A stretch of DNA of 64,000 nucleotides, from the IMG/VR virus record IMGVR_UViG_3300012954_004455, positions 1 through 64,000 of that record; one strand, written 5' to 3'. The DNA is from a virus. Below, in pieces: positions 1 to 10,200 of the stretch (the first letter of the stretch is position 1; every line of letters starts with the position of its first letter). Both the position numbers and the translations under genes were made by a program. Below the pieces are notes generated by a model. It searched no databases, was not told the DNA's origin, and saw only the letters and a program-made list of their open reading frames with translations.

Positions 1-1
1 G

Positions 2-2893
2 CCCTCTACAACCACTCCCCAATTCAACCAACAACTATCCGCCTCTAAAGGATCAGGCTCGCCCCTATCCCCCGAAACAAAAGCATACATGGAACCCCGG
101 TTCGGCGCAGACTTCTCCCCCGTCCGAATCCACACAGGCCAGAATGCCATCAGCATGAACAACCAAATCAGCGCGAAGGCATTCACCCACCAAAATGACA
201 TCTACTTCAACCAAGGGCAATACAATCCCGATTCCTCCAGCGGCAAACACCTCCTCGCCCACGAACTAACCCACACCATCCAACAAGGAGCTGCCGTCCA
301 ACGAAAACCCCAAATCTCCACCAACGCCCAACCCAAAATACAAAGAGGCATCAGCGACATGCTCAATGATGTCGCCCGACAAATCCCAGGATACACCCTA
401 TTCACCGTCATCATCGGCCACAACCCCATCACGGGAGACTCCGTAGAAAGAACCCCAACCAACTTCGTTGGAGGATTCCTCGGTTTACTCCCTGGCGGAA
501 CTGCCCTCTTCGACAAGCTCAAAGAAACAGGCGCAATCGAAGACATGATGACATGGCTCGGCAACGAAATCAAACAACTCGGAATCACTTGGTCATACCT
601 CAAAGGACTCATAAACGATATCTGGGACGATGTATCAATCACCTATAGCTGGAACACTAACTACGGAATCGCCAAACGATACCTCGCAGAACCCTACAAC
701 CGAGTCAAAAGGTTCGTCAAAAACATCGCCAACAAAGTAAAGGAACTCATCTTCATAGGAGCCCTCAAACTTGTAGGCGCACCCGTCGAAACCGTCATGG
801 GCATCATCAACAAAGGCGCAAGCGTCTTAACCAAAATCTTCTCCGACCCAATCGGTTTCATCAAAAACCTCTTCAAAGGACTAAAACTCGGACTCGACGG
901 CTTCGTCCTCCGAATCCAAAAACACGTCCTCAACGGCCTCACAGGATGGCTCTTCGGATCAATGGCCGAAGCAGGCATACAAATGCCACAAAAGTTCGAC
1001 CTCAAAGGTGTATTCCAATTACTCGCCCAATTACTCGGACTCACATACCAACAGATCCGAACCCAAATCGTAAACAAACTCGGCAAAAAGGGCGAAACCA
1101 TCGTCTCAACCCTCGAAACCTCCTTCGAATTCGTCCAAATCCTCCTCACAGGTGGCCCCCTCGCTCTCTGGGATCACATCAAACAATCCCTCTCCGACCT
1201 CAAACAAACAGTCGTAGATGGAATCAAAGACTACCTCATCAAAACCGTAGTCAAAGAGGGCATATTCTGGATACTCGGACTCATAAACCCCGCAGGAGCA
1301 CTCGTCAAGGTCGTCAAAACCCTCGTGAACGTCGTCATGTTCTTCGTAGAACGCTTCCAACAAATCGTCGACTTCGCCAAATCCATCTTTGACGCCGTCG
1401 GCAAAATCGCCTCAGGCGACCTCAAGCAGGCTGCCAAAGCCGTCGAAAACGCAATCGCGAAGAGTCTCCCCGTAATGATCGGATTCCTCGCCAACCTCAT
1501 CGGCCTAGGTGGCCTCGCCAAATCCGTCGTCAACATCATGAAGAAAATCGGCGACAAGGTCAAAAACGTCATCAACAAGGTCGTAGCATGGATCGCCAAG
1601 AAAGGACGCAAACTCTTCAAAAAGATCAAGACCAAGAGCAAAGACCTCGTTGGAGGCCTCGTAAAATGGAAAGAGGTCAAAAAAGGCTTCCAAACCCACG
1701 ACAAAAAGAAACACAAAATATATGTAGAGAAGTCCAAGAAGAAGGCCAAGGTAATGGTTGCGAGTGTACCGAAAGAACTAGACGATATCCTGAAACTGAG
1801 AGTCCTACCCCTCTCTAGCAAAGACTACAATACAGCAATCGCAAAATACCAAGAACTCCAAGACGCAAACGATGAGTTCGAAGCCCTCAAATCAAAGTAT
1901 AACCTAGACCATATCTTCTACTCAGGGAAAAAAGGAAACACCCTCCAACAACGAAAAGGTCAAGGAGCAATGCCCAAAAAGCTTATGAGCGAAATTTCAG
2001 GCATCTCCGCAAAATACCACCATCATTTTAATACCCTCTCAGACCTCCTCAAAAAGTACGGCCTAGAAGGGATACACCCCCACGCTGTCACCACACAAAT
2101 AAACGTGGCATACAACAGCCATGGCATGCCACTCAACGGCCTCGCCAAACCCCTCACTGCACTCCCAGGCAATACCAAAGGAGCAAAGGCAAGTGCTGCC
2201 GTAACCGCAATCCAAGGACAAGAGTACATCGGAATCTTACGAAGTATATACGGGGTACACACCCAGATATACCACCGAACACACATGATTCACGATCGTC
2301 TCCATGGCCCTGCCACAGACGCAAACCTCGTATACGCCACCAAAAACCTCAACCACAGCTTCATCAACATGGAGCATGATGTCATCCGCCGTGTCTACAA
2401 ACCTGGCGAAATCATGTACTTCCACGTATCACAAATCCTCTATAACGCAAAACATAAATGGTTCGCCCGAAAGTTCGTCGCAGCTTGGGGCTACATGAAG
2501 ATCACCAGCCTAGGGCCTCCAGTAACAGTCGATAACGATTCAAAAAGAGAGAAAGGCCAAGGATCATTCGAAGATGATGCGCCACCAGAAATAACAGCAG
2601 AACAAAAGCCGCTACGCTCTCTAACAGGCGCAAAGGTCGCGGCTCTTGGAACAGCCCTAGGTATCGCTCCACCAACCGACTTCGCAAAACGATTCCGCGC
2701 CCTCAGTACTCCAAGAAGAGTCAATGGCAAAAACCTCGCACGAATGCCACTCCTAGACAGCATCAAAGCTCTCTATGGAAGCTCAATGGGAATCAGCAGA
2801 GGCTACCAACCTCACGAAGCCCCAGACACAACCTTCCTCCAACAACTAGAAACGGAAGCACATAACAGAAACATCGAAATCGTATTGAAGTAG
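2..2893 (+). CDS. eCIS-associated DUF4157 cargo protein A, 5' end outside window
   Basis: The frame is open from base 2 and matches residues well inside the two downstream paralogues, so the true start lies upstream; 963 codons are visible. The DUF4157 (eCIS core) domain is clear: MEPRFGADFSPVRIHT from visible codon 30 and the metalloprotease-like HELTH at codons 87-91. About 450 residues of amphipathic and hydrophobic helices follow, then a Lys-rich linker. The C-terminal module has HMIHDRLHGPA (from codon 761), then NL, LNHSF and NMEHDV, a pattern that resembles the non-specific nuclease folds of polymorphic toxins. Known: DUF4157 marks cargo of extracellular contractile injection systems. 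Inference: a nuclease-type toxin. Its last 70 residues differ from those of the two paralogues. A SUKH-like gene starts 22 bases downstream. Confidence 0.85.
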   Translation, partial: PSTTTPQFNQQLSASKGSGSPLSPETKAYMEPRFGADFSPVRIHTGQNAISMNNQISAKAFTHQNDIYFNQGQYNPDSSSGKHLLAHELTHTIQQGAAVQRKPQISTNAQPKIQRGISDMLNDVARQIPGYTLFTVIIGHNPITGDSVERTPTNFVGGFLGLLPGGTALFDKLKETGAIEDMMTWLGNEIKQLGITWSYLKGLINDIWDDVSITYSWNTNYGIAKRYLAEPYNRVKRFVKNIANKVKELIFIGALKLVGAPVETVMGIINKGASVLTKIFSDPIGFIKNLFKGLKLGLDGFVLRIQKHVLNGLTGWLFGSMAEAGIQMPQKFDLKGVFQLLAQLLGLTYQQIRTQIVNKLGKKGETIVSTLETSFEFVQILLTGGPLALWDHIKQSLSDLKQTVVDGIKDYLIKTVVKEGIFWILGLINPAGALVKVVKTLVNVVMFFVERFQQIVDFAKSIFDAVGKIASGDLKQAAKAVENAIAKSLPVMIGFLANLIGLGGLAKSVVNIMKKIGDKVKNVINKVVAWIAKKGRKLFKKIKTKSKDLVGGLVKWKEVKKGFQTHDKKKHKIYVEKSKKKAKVMVASVPKELDDILKLRVLPLSSKDYNTAIAKYQELQDANDEFEALKSKYNLDHIFYSGKKGNTLQQRKGQGAMPKKLMSEISGISAKYHHHFNTLSDLLKKYGLEGIHPHAVTTQINVAYNSHGMPLNGLAKPLTALPGNTKGAKASAAVTAIQGQEYIGILRSIYGVHTQIYHRTHMIHDRLHGPATDANLVYATKNLNHSFINMEHDVIRRVYKPGEIMYFHVSQILYNAKHKWFARKFVAAWGYMKITSLGPPVTVDNDSKREKGQGSFEDDAPPEITAEQKPLRSLTGAKVAALGTALGIAPPTDFAKRFRALSTPRRVNGKNLARMPLLDSIKALYGSSMGISRGYQPHEAPDTTFLQQLETEAHNRNIEIVLK

Positions 2894-2915
2894 GCCTAAG
2901 TCAATACACACACAT

Positions 2916-3584
2916 ATGGAACCCATAAATTACTTCCAAGAAGTAAATACCCTCATTCAATCCCTCCAACAAACAAAAGGGATTGTCACTACCCAAACCA
3001 TCCTCATACCTGGCCCAGGCCTCCAAGCCATCTCCAACCTCCAAACCAAACTCAACATAACCCTCCCCCCAGAAGTCGCCAACTTCTACGCCCAAATAGA
3101 ATACGCCCGCCTACTATGGGAAATGCCAGACACCTCCCATATCTCCCCCATACACACCTACCTCCCCAATGTCACCATAAGAGGCGGCTTCGAATTCATC
3201 CGCCTAACGGAATCCATCCAAGGCCCCAAGGGCTACCCCAACTGGAAAGGAATCATATGGACAGAAGACATGCACCCCGCTGACCTCAACGAATTCACCC
3301 AATACAAACCATTCTACTTCAACCCTTGGGACGAAGCCGAATCCACTTCCCTCTCCATCCAAAACAACCACCTCCTCTCCCACCAAACCCACTTCATCAA
3401 CAACGATGGAGCCCCCTTCGACCTAAACCTCTCCTTCACCCAATACTTCCGCCTCATCATCACCACCAAAGCCTTCATCAACAGAGAAAGCGCCTACCTC
3501 TTCCAACAAAGCCCCGAATACCACCAACTCACCCAATACCTCCCCCAAGCCTTCCCAAACATAAACCTATCTCCCTTCTTCTAG
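2916..3584 (+). CDS. SUKH (SMI1/KNR4)-like immunity protein
   Basis: This 222-residue acidic soluble protein has no signal peptide. It shows the SUKH layout: ITLPPEVANFYAQ near residues 48-60, a central Trp/Pro-rich segment with YFNPWDEA, and a C-terminal FTQYFRLIITTKAF helix. Known: SUKH proteins are common immunity partners of polymorphic toxins and nuclease toxins. The start lies 22 bases after the stop of cargo gene A, so the pair is probably cotranscribed and this protein probably neutralises the cargo A C-terminal domain. An immunity gene beside eCIS cargo is unusual, because such cargo is mostly thought to act on eukaryotic cells. The family call is by pattern only. Confidence 0.6.
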   Translation: MEPINYFQEVNTLIQSLQQTKGIVTTQTILIPGPGLQAISNLQTKLNITLPPEVANFYAQIEYARLLWEMPDTSHISPIHTYLPNVTIRGGFEFIRLTESIQGPKGYPNWKGIIWTEDMHPADLNEFTQYKPFYFNPWDEAESTSLSIQNNHLLSHQTHFINNDGAPFDLNLSFTQYFRLIITTKAFINRESAYLFQQSPEYHQLTQYLPQAFPNINLSPFF

Positions 3585-3619
3585 CGTTTCTCTGATAGTC
3601 TCCTTCCCCTCAAAAAGAT

Positions 3620-3667
3620 ACCGTAAAAACACCCTTGGATTCTCCCCAAAAGAGTGATATCATTACA
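3620..3667 (+). promoter_or_regulatory. Conserved promoter-like module before cargo gene B
   Basis: The 16-mer ACCGTAAAAACACCCT (3620-3635) is followed after exactly 22 bases by TATCATTACA (3658-3667), 25 bases before the chosen ATG. The same two blocks with the same 22-base spacing precede cargo gene C. Fixed spacing suggests a shared promoter or activator site rather than chance. Neither block fits the TAnnTTTG consensus, so an alternative sigma factor or activator is possible. Confidence 0.5.
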
Positions 3668-3692
3668 TGCCGCAAACCTTTTCGCCAATATA

Positions 3693-6600
3693 ATGTTCAA
3701 GACCCCATTTGTATATGCTTCCCGTAAACCTATACCACAATCAAGAGCAATTGCAAATACAGTAGGTTTACAAACAAAGCTCAAAATAGGAGTTCCTAAT
3801 GACCACTTCGAACAAGAAGCGGACGCAACCGCTGATAGGGTAACCTCAACCCCAGAAACCCAAATTCAAACAACTCTCTGGCCAAATATCTCCCTAAAAT
3901 CTAGATCCGTCAATACCAAACCCTTCCTCCAACGAATGCTTGAATCACAAGCTCCTGAGGAAGACATGACCGAAGAAGCCCCCGAAGAATCCATACAAAC
4001 AAAGCCCTTCATCCAACGTACCATCTCCCAACCACCCAACGACGACACTCCCTCCATACAACCCTCATCCGAATCATCCCCCTCCACAACCACACCCCAA
4101 TTCAACCAACAACTATCCGCCTCTAAAGGATCAGGCTCGCCCCTATCCCCCGAAACAAAAGCATACATGGAACCCCGATTCGGCGCAGACTTCTCCCCCG
4201 TCCGAATCCACACAAACCAGAATGCCATCAGCATGAACAACCAAATCAGTGCGAAGGCCTTCACTCACCAAAACGACATCTACTTTAACCAAGGACAATA
4301 CAACCCTGATTCCTCCAGCGGCAAACACCTCCTAGCCCACGAACTAACCCACACCATCCAACAAGGATCCGCAGTCCAACGAAAACCCCAAATCTCCACC
4401 AACGCCCAACCTAACATACAACGAGGCATCAGCGAAACCCTCAACAATATCGTCAAACAAATCCCTGGCTATACCCTCTTCACCGTCATCATAGGCAGAA
4501 ACCCCATCACAGGAGACTCCGTAGCAAGAACCCCCAATAACTTCGTAGGAGGCTTCCTTAGCTTACTCCCTGGCGGAACTGCCCTCTTCAAAAAACTCCA
4601 AAAAACGGGAGCAATCGAAAACATGATGACATGGCTAGACAATGAAATTATACAACTCGGAATCACTTGGTCATACCTCAAAAGGATTATTAATTATATC
4701 TGGAATGAAGTTTCAGTAGTAAACAGTTGGAGCACAAACTACCAAATCGCCAAAAAACACCTCGCAGCACCTTATAACCGCCTCAAACGATTCGTCAAAA
4801 ATATCATAAACAAAGTAAAAGAGTTCATCTTCATAGGAGCACTCAAAGTCGTAGGAGCTCCCATAAAGACCGTAATGGGAATTCTCAACAAAGGGGCAAA
4901 CATTATCCAAAAGATCTTCTCTGATCCAATCGGTTTCATCCAAAACCTATTCAGGGGAATAAAACTCGGACTCAACGGCTTCATACTCCGAATCCAAAAG
5001 CACATGCTCAACGGACTCACAGGCTGGCTCTTCGGATCAATGAGCAAAGCAGGTATCCAAATGCCAAAAAAGTTCGATCTCAAAGGCGTATTTCAACTTA
5101 TCACTCAACTACTCGGCCTCACATATCAACAGATTCGCCCCCAAATCGTAAAAAGATTCGGTAGAAAGGGAGAGACAATCGTCTCAACCCTCGAAACCTC
5201 ATTCAAGGTCGTCCAATTGCTTCGAAAAAAAGGCCCTATAGCACTCTGGACTCACATCAAACAATCCCTATCCGACCTCAAAAAAACCGTAGTAGACGGA
5301 ATCAAAGACTACCTCATCAAAACCGTAGTTAAAGAAGGAATATTCTGGATACTCGGCCTCATAAACCCAGCAGGAGCACTCCTAAAGGTCGCCAAAACCC
5401 TCGTGAACGTCGTCATGTTCTTCGTCGAACGATTCCAGCAAATCGTCGCCTTCGCCAAATCTATCTTTGACGCCGTTGGCAAAATCGCCTCAGGCGACCT
5501 CAAACAAGCAGCCAAAGCCGTTGAAAACGCAATCGCCAAAAGCCTCCCAGTAATGATAGGCTTCCTCGCCAACCTCATCGGCCTCGGTGGCCTCGCCAAA
5601 AGCGTCGTAAACATCATGAAGCGCATTGGAAATAAAATCAAAAACGTAATCAACAAGATCATTGACTGGATCGTCAAAAAAGGGAAGAAACTCTTCAAGA
5701 AGCTTAAAGCAAAAAGAACAAACCAAGTAGGAAACCTCTTCAAATGGCAAAAGATGAGGAAGAATTTCCAAACTCCTGACAAAAAGATACATAAGATATA
5801 TGTAGAAAAAACAAAGAAGAAAAAGGCTCAAATAATGGTCGCAAGTGTTCCGGATAAGCTAAAAAACGTCCTCGATGCTAAAATTAAAAACAAATCAAAA
5901 GAGGATTATGATAAAGCAATAGAAATATACAAGGCTCTTGGGCAAGTAGAACAACAATTCAATGCTATATCAAAAAAATACAACTTAGACGAGCGGCTAT
6001 ACCAAGAGAAAAAACAAGGAAGATACACACACAAAAATCAACAAGGAGCAATATCACAAGAGGCTAAATCCGCAATAGCAGGGTTAGCTACAGACTATTA
6101 CAAGAGACTCTCTACTCTCTCAGATATCCTGAAGAAATACGAACTAGAAAATGTACTTCCTGAAACAGTCAAGACTAAAATAGAAGTAACCGCCTCAGTA
6201 AACGATGGAATGCCAGCAAACGGAAAAGCGAACCCATTGACAATGCTCCCAGGAAACACTAAAGGGCAGAAGGCAGATGAGGCCAAGGAAAGAATTAAAG
6301 GGCAAGACTACCTCGAAATTATGAGGGATATATACAAACGAGAAAGCTATCTATATCACCGAACCCATGTAATTCACGACCGCCTTCATGGCCCTGCAAC
6401 ACGAAACAACCTCGTATATGCCCATAAAAACCTCAATCATAGCTTCGTAAATATGGAACACGATATAATTCGACGGGTATACAAACGAGGAGAAATCATG
6501 TATTTCCATGTATCAAAAATCCAATACAACGCAACGCATAAGTGGTTAGCCAAACAATTTCATGGACAATGGGGATATATGAAAGTCATTGACCCAGGTC

Positions 6601-7004
6601 CCCCAGTAAAACTCGAAAATGACCCCAAGAGAGACAGCGGATCAGGCAAATTTCAATATGATGAACCCCTCGAACTAAAAGAGGATCAAAAACCAATACG
6701 CTACCTAACAGGTGAGAAAGTTGTCAAACTAGGTGAAGCCCTTGGCCTCACTCCACCAACTGATTTCGCTACACGATTCAAGGCCCTCAAGAATTCATCT
6801 GGTCCTGATGCTATTATTATCAGGAAACGAACTGATAACGGGATGGTCGAATACAACTTCAAAGGACTCGAATTCCCAACCCTAATAGACCAATACTACA
6901 ATTACAGAACCAAGTACAAGGACTTCATAGTGTCCGACACTGAATTTGTTAAACAATTAAAAAAGGAAGCACACGAACGAAACATCAAGATTACCCTAAA
7001 ATAG
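3693..7004 (+). CDS. eCIS-associated DUF4157 cargo protein B
   Basis: This is 1103 residues long. The start at 3693 (MFKTPFVYASRKPIPQ) was chosen because it aligns with the start of cargo C; an upstream ATG at 3654 is in frame but unsupported. Order of parts: conserved N-terminal DHFEQEADATADRV, a Pro/Ser/Thr/Gln-rich segment, the DUF4157 core with HELTH at residues 216-220, a long region of amphipathic helices rich in Gly, Leu, Ile and Lys that could insert in or pack against membranes, then a C-terminal module with VIHDRLHGPA, LNHSF and NMEHDI. It is a close paralogue of cargo A and C. The downstream slot where an immunity gene would sit holds only an apparent relic. Confidence 0.88.
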   Translation: MFKTPFVYASRKPIPQSRAIANTVGLQTKLKIGVPNDHFEQEADATADRVTSTPETQIQTTLWPNISLKSRSVNTKPFLQRMLESQAPEEDMTEEAPEESIQTKPFIQRTISQPPNDDTPSIQPSSESSPSTTTPQFNQQLSASKGSGSPLSPETKAYMEPRFGADFSPVRIHTNQNAISMNNQISAKAFTHQNDIYFNQGQYNPDSSSGKHLLAHELTHTIQQGSAVQRKPQISTNAQPNIQRGISETLNNIVKQIPGYTLFTVIIGRNPITGDSVARTPNNFVGGFLSLLPGGTALFKKLQKTGAIENMMTWLDNEIIQLGITWSYLKRIINYIWNEVSVVNSWSTNYQIAKKHLAAPYNRLKRFVKNIINKVKEFIFIGALKVVGAPIKTVMGILNKGANIIQKIFSDPIGFIQNLFRGIKLGLNGFILRIQKHMLNGLTGWLFGSMSKAGIQMPKKFDLKGVFQLITQLLGLTYQQIRPQIVKRFGRKGETIVSTLETSFKVVQLLRKKGPIALWTHIKQSLSDLKKTVVDGIKDYLIKTVVKEGIFWILGLINPAGALLKVAKTLVNVVMFFVERFQQIVAFAKSIFDAVGKIASGDLKQAAKAVENAIAKSLPVMIGFLANLIGLGGLAKSVVNIMKRIGNKIKNVINKIIDWIVKKGKKLFKKLKAKRTNQVGNLFKWQKMRKNFQTPDKKIHKIYVEKTKKKKAQIMVASVPDKLKNVLDAKIKNKSKEDYDKAIEIYKALGQVEQQFNAISKKYNLDERLYQEKKQGRYTHKNQQGAISQEAKSAIAGLATDYYKRLSTLSDILKKYELENVLPETVKTKIEVTASVNDGMPANGKANPLTMLPGNTKGQKADEAKERIKGQDYLEIMRDIYKRESYLYHRTHVIHDRLHGPATRNNLVYAHKNLNHSFVNMEHDIIRRVYKRGEIMYFHVSKIQYNATHKWLAKQFHGQWGYMKVIDPGPPVKLENDPKRDSGSGKFQYDEPLELKEDQKPIRYLTGEKVVKLGEALGLTPPTDFATRFKALKNSSGPDAIIIRKRTDNGMVEYNFKGLEFPTLIDQYYNYRTKYKDFIVSDTEFVKQLKKEAHERNIKITLK

Positions 7005-7024
7005 CCCTAAACCAATGCACACAC

Positions 7025-7120
7025 ATATATAAAACCTATCTCAAATCGTTCCATGAGCTAATAAAAATAAACCCAGGCAACGAACTATGTAGAAGTCAAT
7101 GGTTAACAAAAACAATGAAT
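7025..7120 (+). pseudogene. Decayed start of a SUKH-like immunity gene
   Basis: The 3' flank of cargo B matches the flank of cargo A through the spacer (CACACACATAT in both) and into the first bases of the immunity gene: AACCTAT against AACCCAT, then TTCCATGAGCTAATA against TTCCAAGAAGTAAATA. The ATG is lost and the frame is broken within about 12 codons, but a shifted frame still reads FHELIKINPG, similar to the FQEVNTLIQ start of the intact gene. No further similarity is visible before cargo C. Interpreted as a deleted and frameshifted immunity gene. Confidence 0.5.
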
Positions 7121-7167
7121 ACATCAATTCACCCACCTAAAAGAATCTACAAACAATCCCCAAAAAC

Positions 7168-7215
7168 ACCGTAAAAACACCCTAGCATCCCCCAACAAAG
7201 AGACGTATTATTACA
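7168..7215 (+). promoter_or_regulatory. Conserved promoter-like module before cargo gene C
   Basis: ACCGTAAAAACACCCT (7168-7183), 22 bases, then TATTATTACA (7206-7215), 26 bases before the ATG of cargo C. It matches the module before cargo B in sequence and spacing. It suggests each cargo gene has its own promoter and that the two are co-regulated. Confidence 0.5.
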
Positions 7216-7241
7216 CTTACAAGAAACTCTCTCCATTCCAA

Positions 7242-10200
7242 ATGTTTACGTATACGCTCTCTCACAATTCACGTAAGCCCATACCCCAATCAAAAGCAAT
7301 TGCAAACACATTCGGCTTACAACCCAAGCTTAAAATCGGCGCGCCCAACGACCACTTCGAACAAGAAGCAGATGCAACCGCCGATAGAATAACTTCAACC
7401 CCCGACACCCAAATACAAACAACTCCATGGCCCAACATTTCACTTACATCGAGAAACATCCATACAAAGTCCTTCCTCCAACGAATGCTTGAACCCCAAG
7501 CCCCCGAAGAGAAAACAACGGAGGAAACAGTAGACGAATCCATACAAACCCAATCCCTTGTCCAACGTTCCGCGTCTCCCCAAGACAACGACGACACTCC
7601 CTCCATACAACCCTCTGCCGAATCATCCCCCTCCACAACAACCACTCAATTCAACCAACAGCTATCTGCCTCTAAAGGATCAGGCTCTCCCCTATCCCCC
7701 GAGACGCAAGCATACATGGAACCCCGATTCGGTGCAGACTTCTCCCCCGTCCGAATCCACACAAACCAGAATGCCATTAGCATGAGTAACCAAATCAATG
7801 CGAAGGCATTCACCCACCAAAACGACATCTACTTCAACCAAGGACAATACAACCCAACTTCCTCCAGCGGCAAACACCTCCTCGCCCACGAACTAACCCA
7901 CACCATCCAACAAGGAGCTGCCGTCCAACGAAAACCCCAAATCTCCACCAACGCCCAACCCTCCATACAGAGAGGGCTAGCCGATATGATCAATGATGTC
8001 GCAAGACAAGTTCCAGGCTACACCCTATTCACGGTAATCATCGGCCATAACCCCATCACAGGCGAAACCGTAAAACGAACAGCCTCAAACTTCGTCGGAG
8101 GCTTCCTCGGCCTAGTACCTGGCGGCACAGTCCTATTTGACAAACTGGAAGAAGCAGGAGCAGTTGAAGACATGATTACTTGGCTCTCCAATGAAATCAA
8201 ACAACTAGGCATAACCTGGTCATACCTAAAAGGACTCGTAGGCGATATCTGGGATGAAGTCTCCATCACATACAGCTGGGAAACAAACTTCGGGATCGCC
8301 AAAAAACACCTCGCAGACCCATACAATCGAGTCGTAAGGTTCGTCAAAAACATCATCAACAAAGTAAAAGAGATTATCTTCATCGGTGTCCTTAAACTTA
8401 TAGGAGCGCCTGTTGAAACGGTACTCGAAATCATAAAGAAAGGCAAAGGCGTCCTAGTTAAACTCTTCACTAGCCCTATTTCTTTCATCAAAAACCTCTT
8501 CAAAGGGCTCAAAAAAGGACTCGACGGATTCATCCTTCGAATCAGAAAGCATGTCCTCAACGGATTGACTGGATGGCTGTTCGGAGCAATGGCCTCAGAA
8601 GGTATCCAAATGCCCCAACAGTTCAATCTCAAAGGAGTATTCAGCCTAATCCTACAAATCCTCGGTGTAACCTATCAACAAATCCGACAAAAGATCGTCA
8701 AAAAGCTCGGGAACAAAGGGGAAATCATCATGTCTGGCCTAGAAGGAGCCTTCCAATTCTCCCAAATCCTCCTCAGAGATGGCCCAATCGCCCTTTGGGA
8801 AACCATCAAAGGCTCCCTCACAGACCTCAAACAAATGGCCATGGAAGGAATCCGAGAATACCTAGTCAAAACCGTCGTCAAAGAAGGTATACTATGGATA
8901 CTTGGAATCATCAACCCTGCAGGCGCACTCGTCAAAATCGTCAAAACACTCGTAAACGTAATCCTATTCTTCTCCGAACGATTCCACCAAATCCTAGATT
9001 TCGCCAACTCCGTCTTCAAAGCGATCACACAAATAGCAGATGGAGACGTGAAGAAGGCAGCCAAAGCGATAGAAGATGCAATTGCCCGTAGCCTCCCAAT
9101 CATGATTGGCTTCCTCGCCAACCTTCTCGGATTAGGAGGGCTCGCCAAAGCAGTCGTCAAGATTCTCAAGAAGATTGGCAAAAAGATACAGGCTATCATT
9201 CTCAAAGTTATCGCATGGGTCGTAAAGCAAGGCAAGAAGCTCTTTAAAGGAGCCAAGAAAATGGGTAGAAGGGGCAAACGCCTATTCGGGAAAATAGTCG
9301 ATTGGGCTTCTATGAAGCAAGGCTTTAAAACACCTGATAAAAAGAAACACAAGATATACATCGAGAAAGAAAAGGGTGGAGCCAAATTCATCGTTGCAAG
9401 TACCCCCACAAACTTGCTTACCATCCTTGACGAAGTCGTCAAACCACGTTCTCTCAGCGATTACAAAGCCGCAAAAGAACAATATGATAACTTAAACACC
9501 ATAACTGCCGACTTTGAATCCATCTCGAAGAAGTACAAACTAGACAAATACTTCTACACAGACACATCAGGCAAAATCAGAACCCAAAGAAACTCTAACA
9601 AAGGCCTAACAGAGGCACAAATTGAGGAGCTAGACAAAGCCAAAAAGAAAATATCAGGCATCACAAAGAAATACTACAATAGCCTCCTCATACTTTCAGA
9701 CATCATAAAGAAGTATAACCTTGAAGACCGAGGCCCCGTAACTGTACTTTCCAAACTAGAGTTCTTCCAAAAGAACGGCCTCCCCTCAGGAGTAAAGGCA
9801 GCTCCTCTAACTGCCTTAGCAGGAAACGTCATTGGAGCCCCCGCAGACAAAGCCATTGCCGAAGTACCAGGCAAAGAATACCTCAGAATCATGAAGGAAA
9901 TCTACGGCAAAAGCACCAAAGGCTACCCAAGAGTACATATCATTCATGATCGCCTGCATGGGCCAGCAGATAACAGGAACCTCGCATACTCCTCTAATTT
10001 CCTCAATCGGTCTTTCGTAAATATGGAACACGATGTCATAAGAAAAGTGTACAAGTCTGGAGTCATCATGAGATTCGAGGTAACAAACATCACATATGAC
10101 CAAAAGTTCAAATGGTTCGCCCGAGAGTTTCAAGCAGAATGGGAATACCTCCAAGTGAAGGAATACGACAAAACAAACCCTCAACTACAACCCGATAACT

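Noticed and set aside
202-642. Long minus-strand frames opposite the cargo genes (also near 694, 1231, 5309, 8018, 8675)
   Set aside because: They are mirror frames of C-rich coding sequence, follow the codon phase of the cargo genes and encode no recognisable domains.
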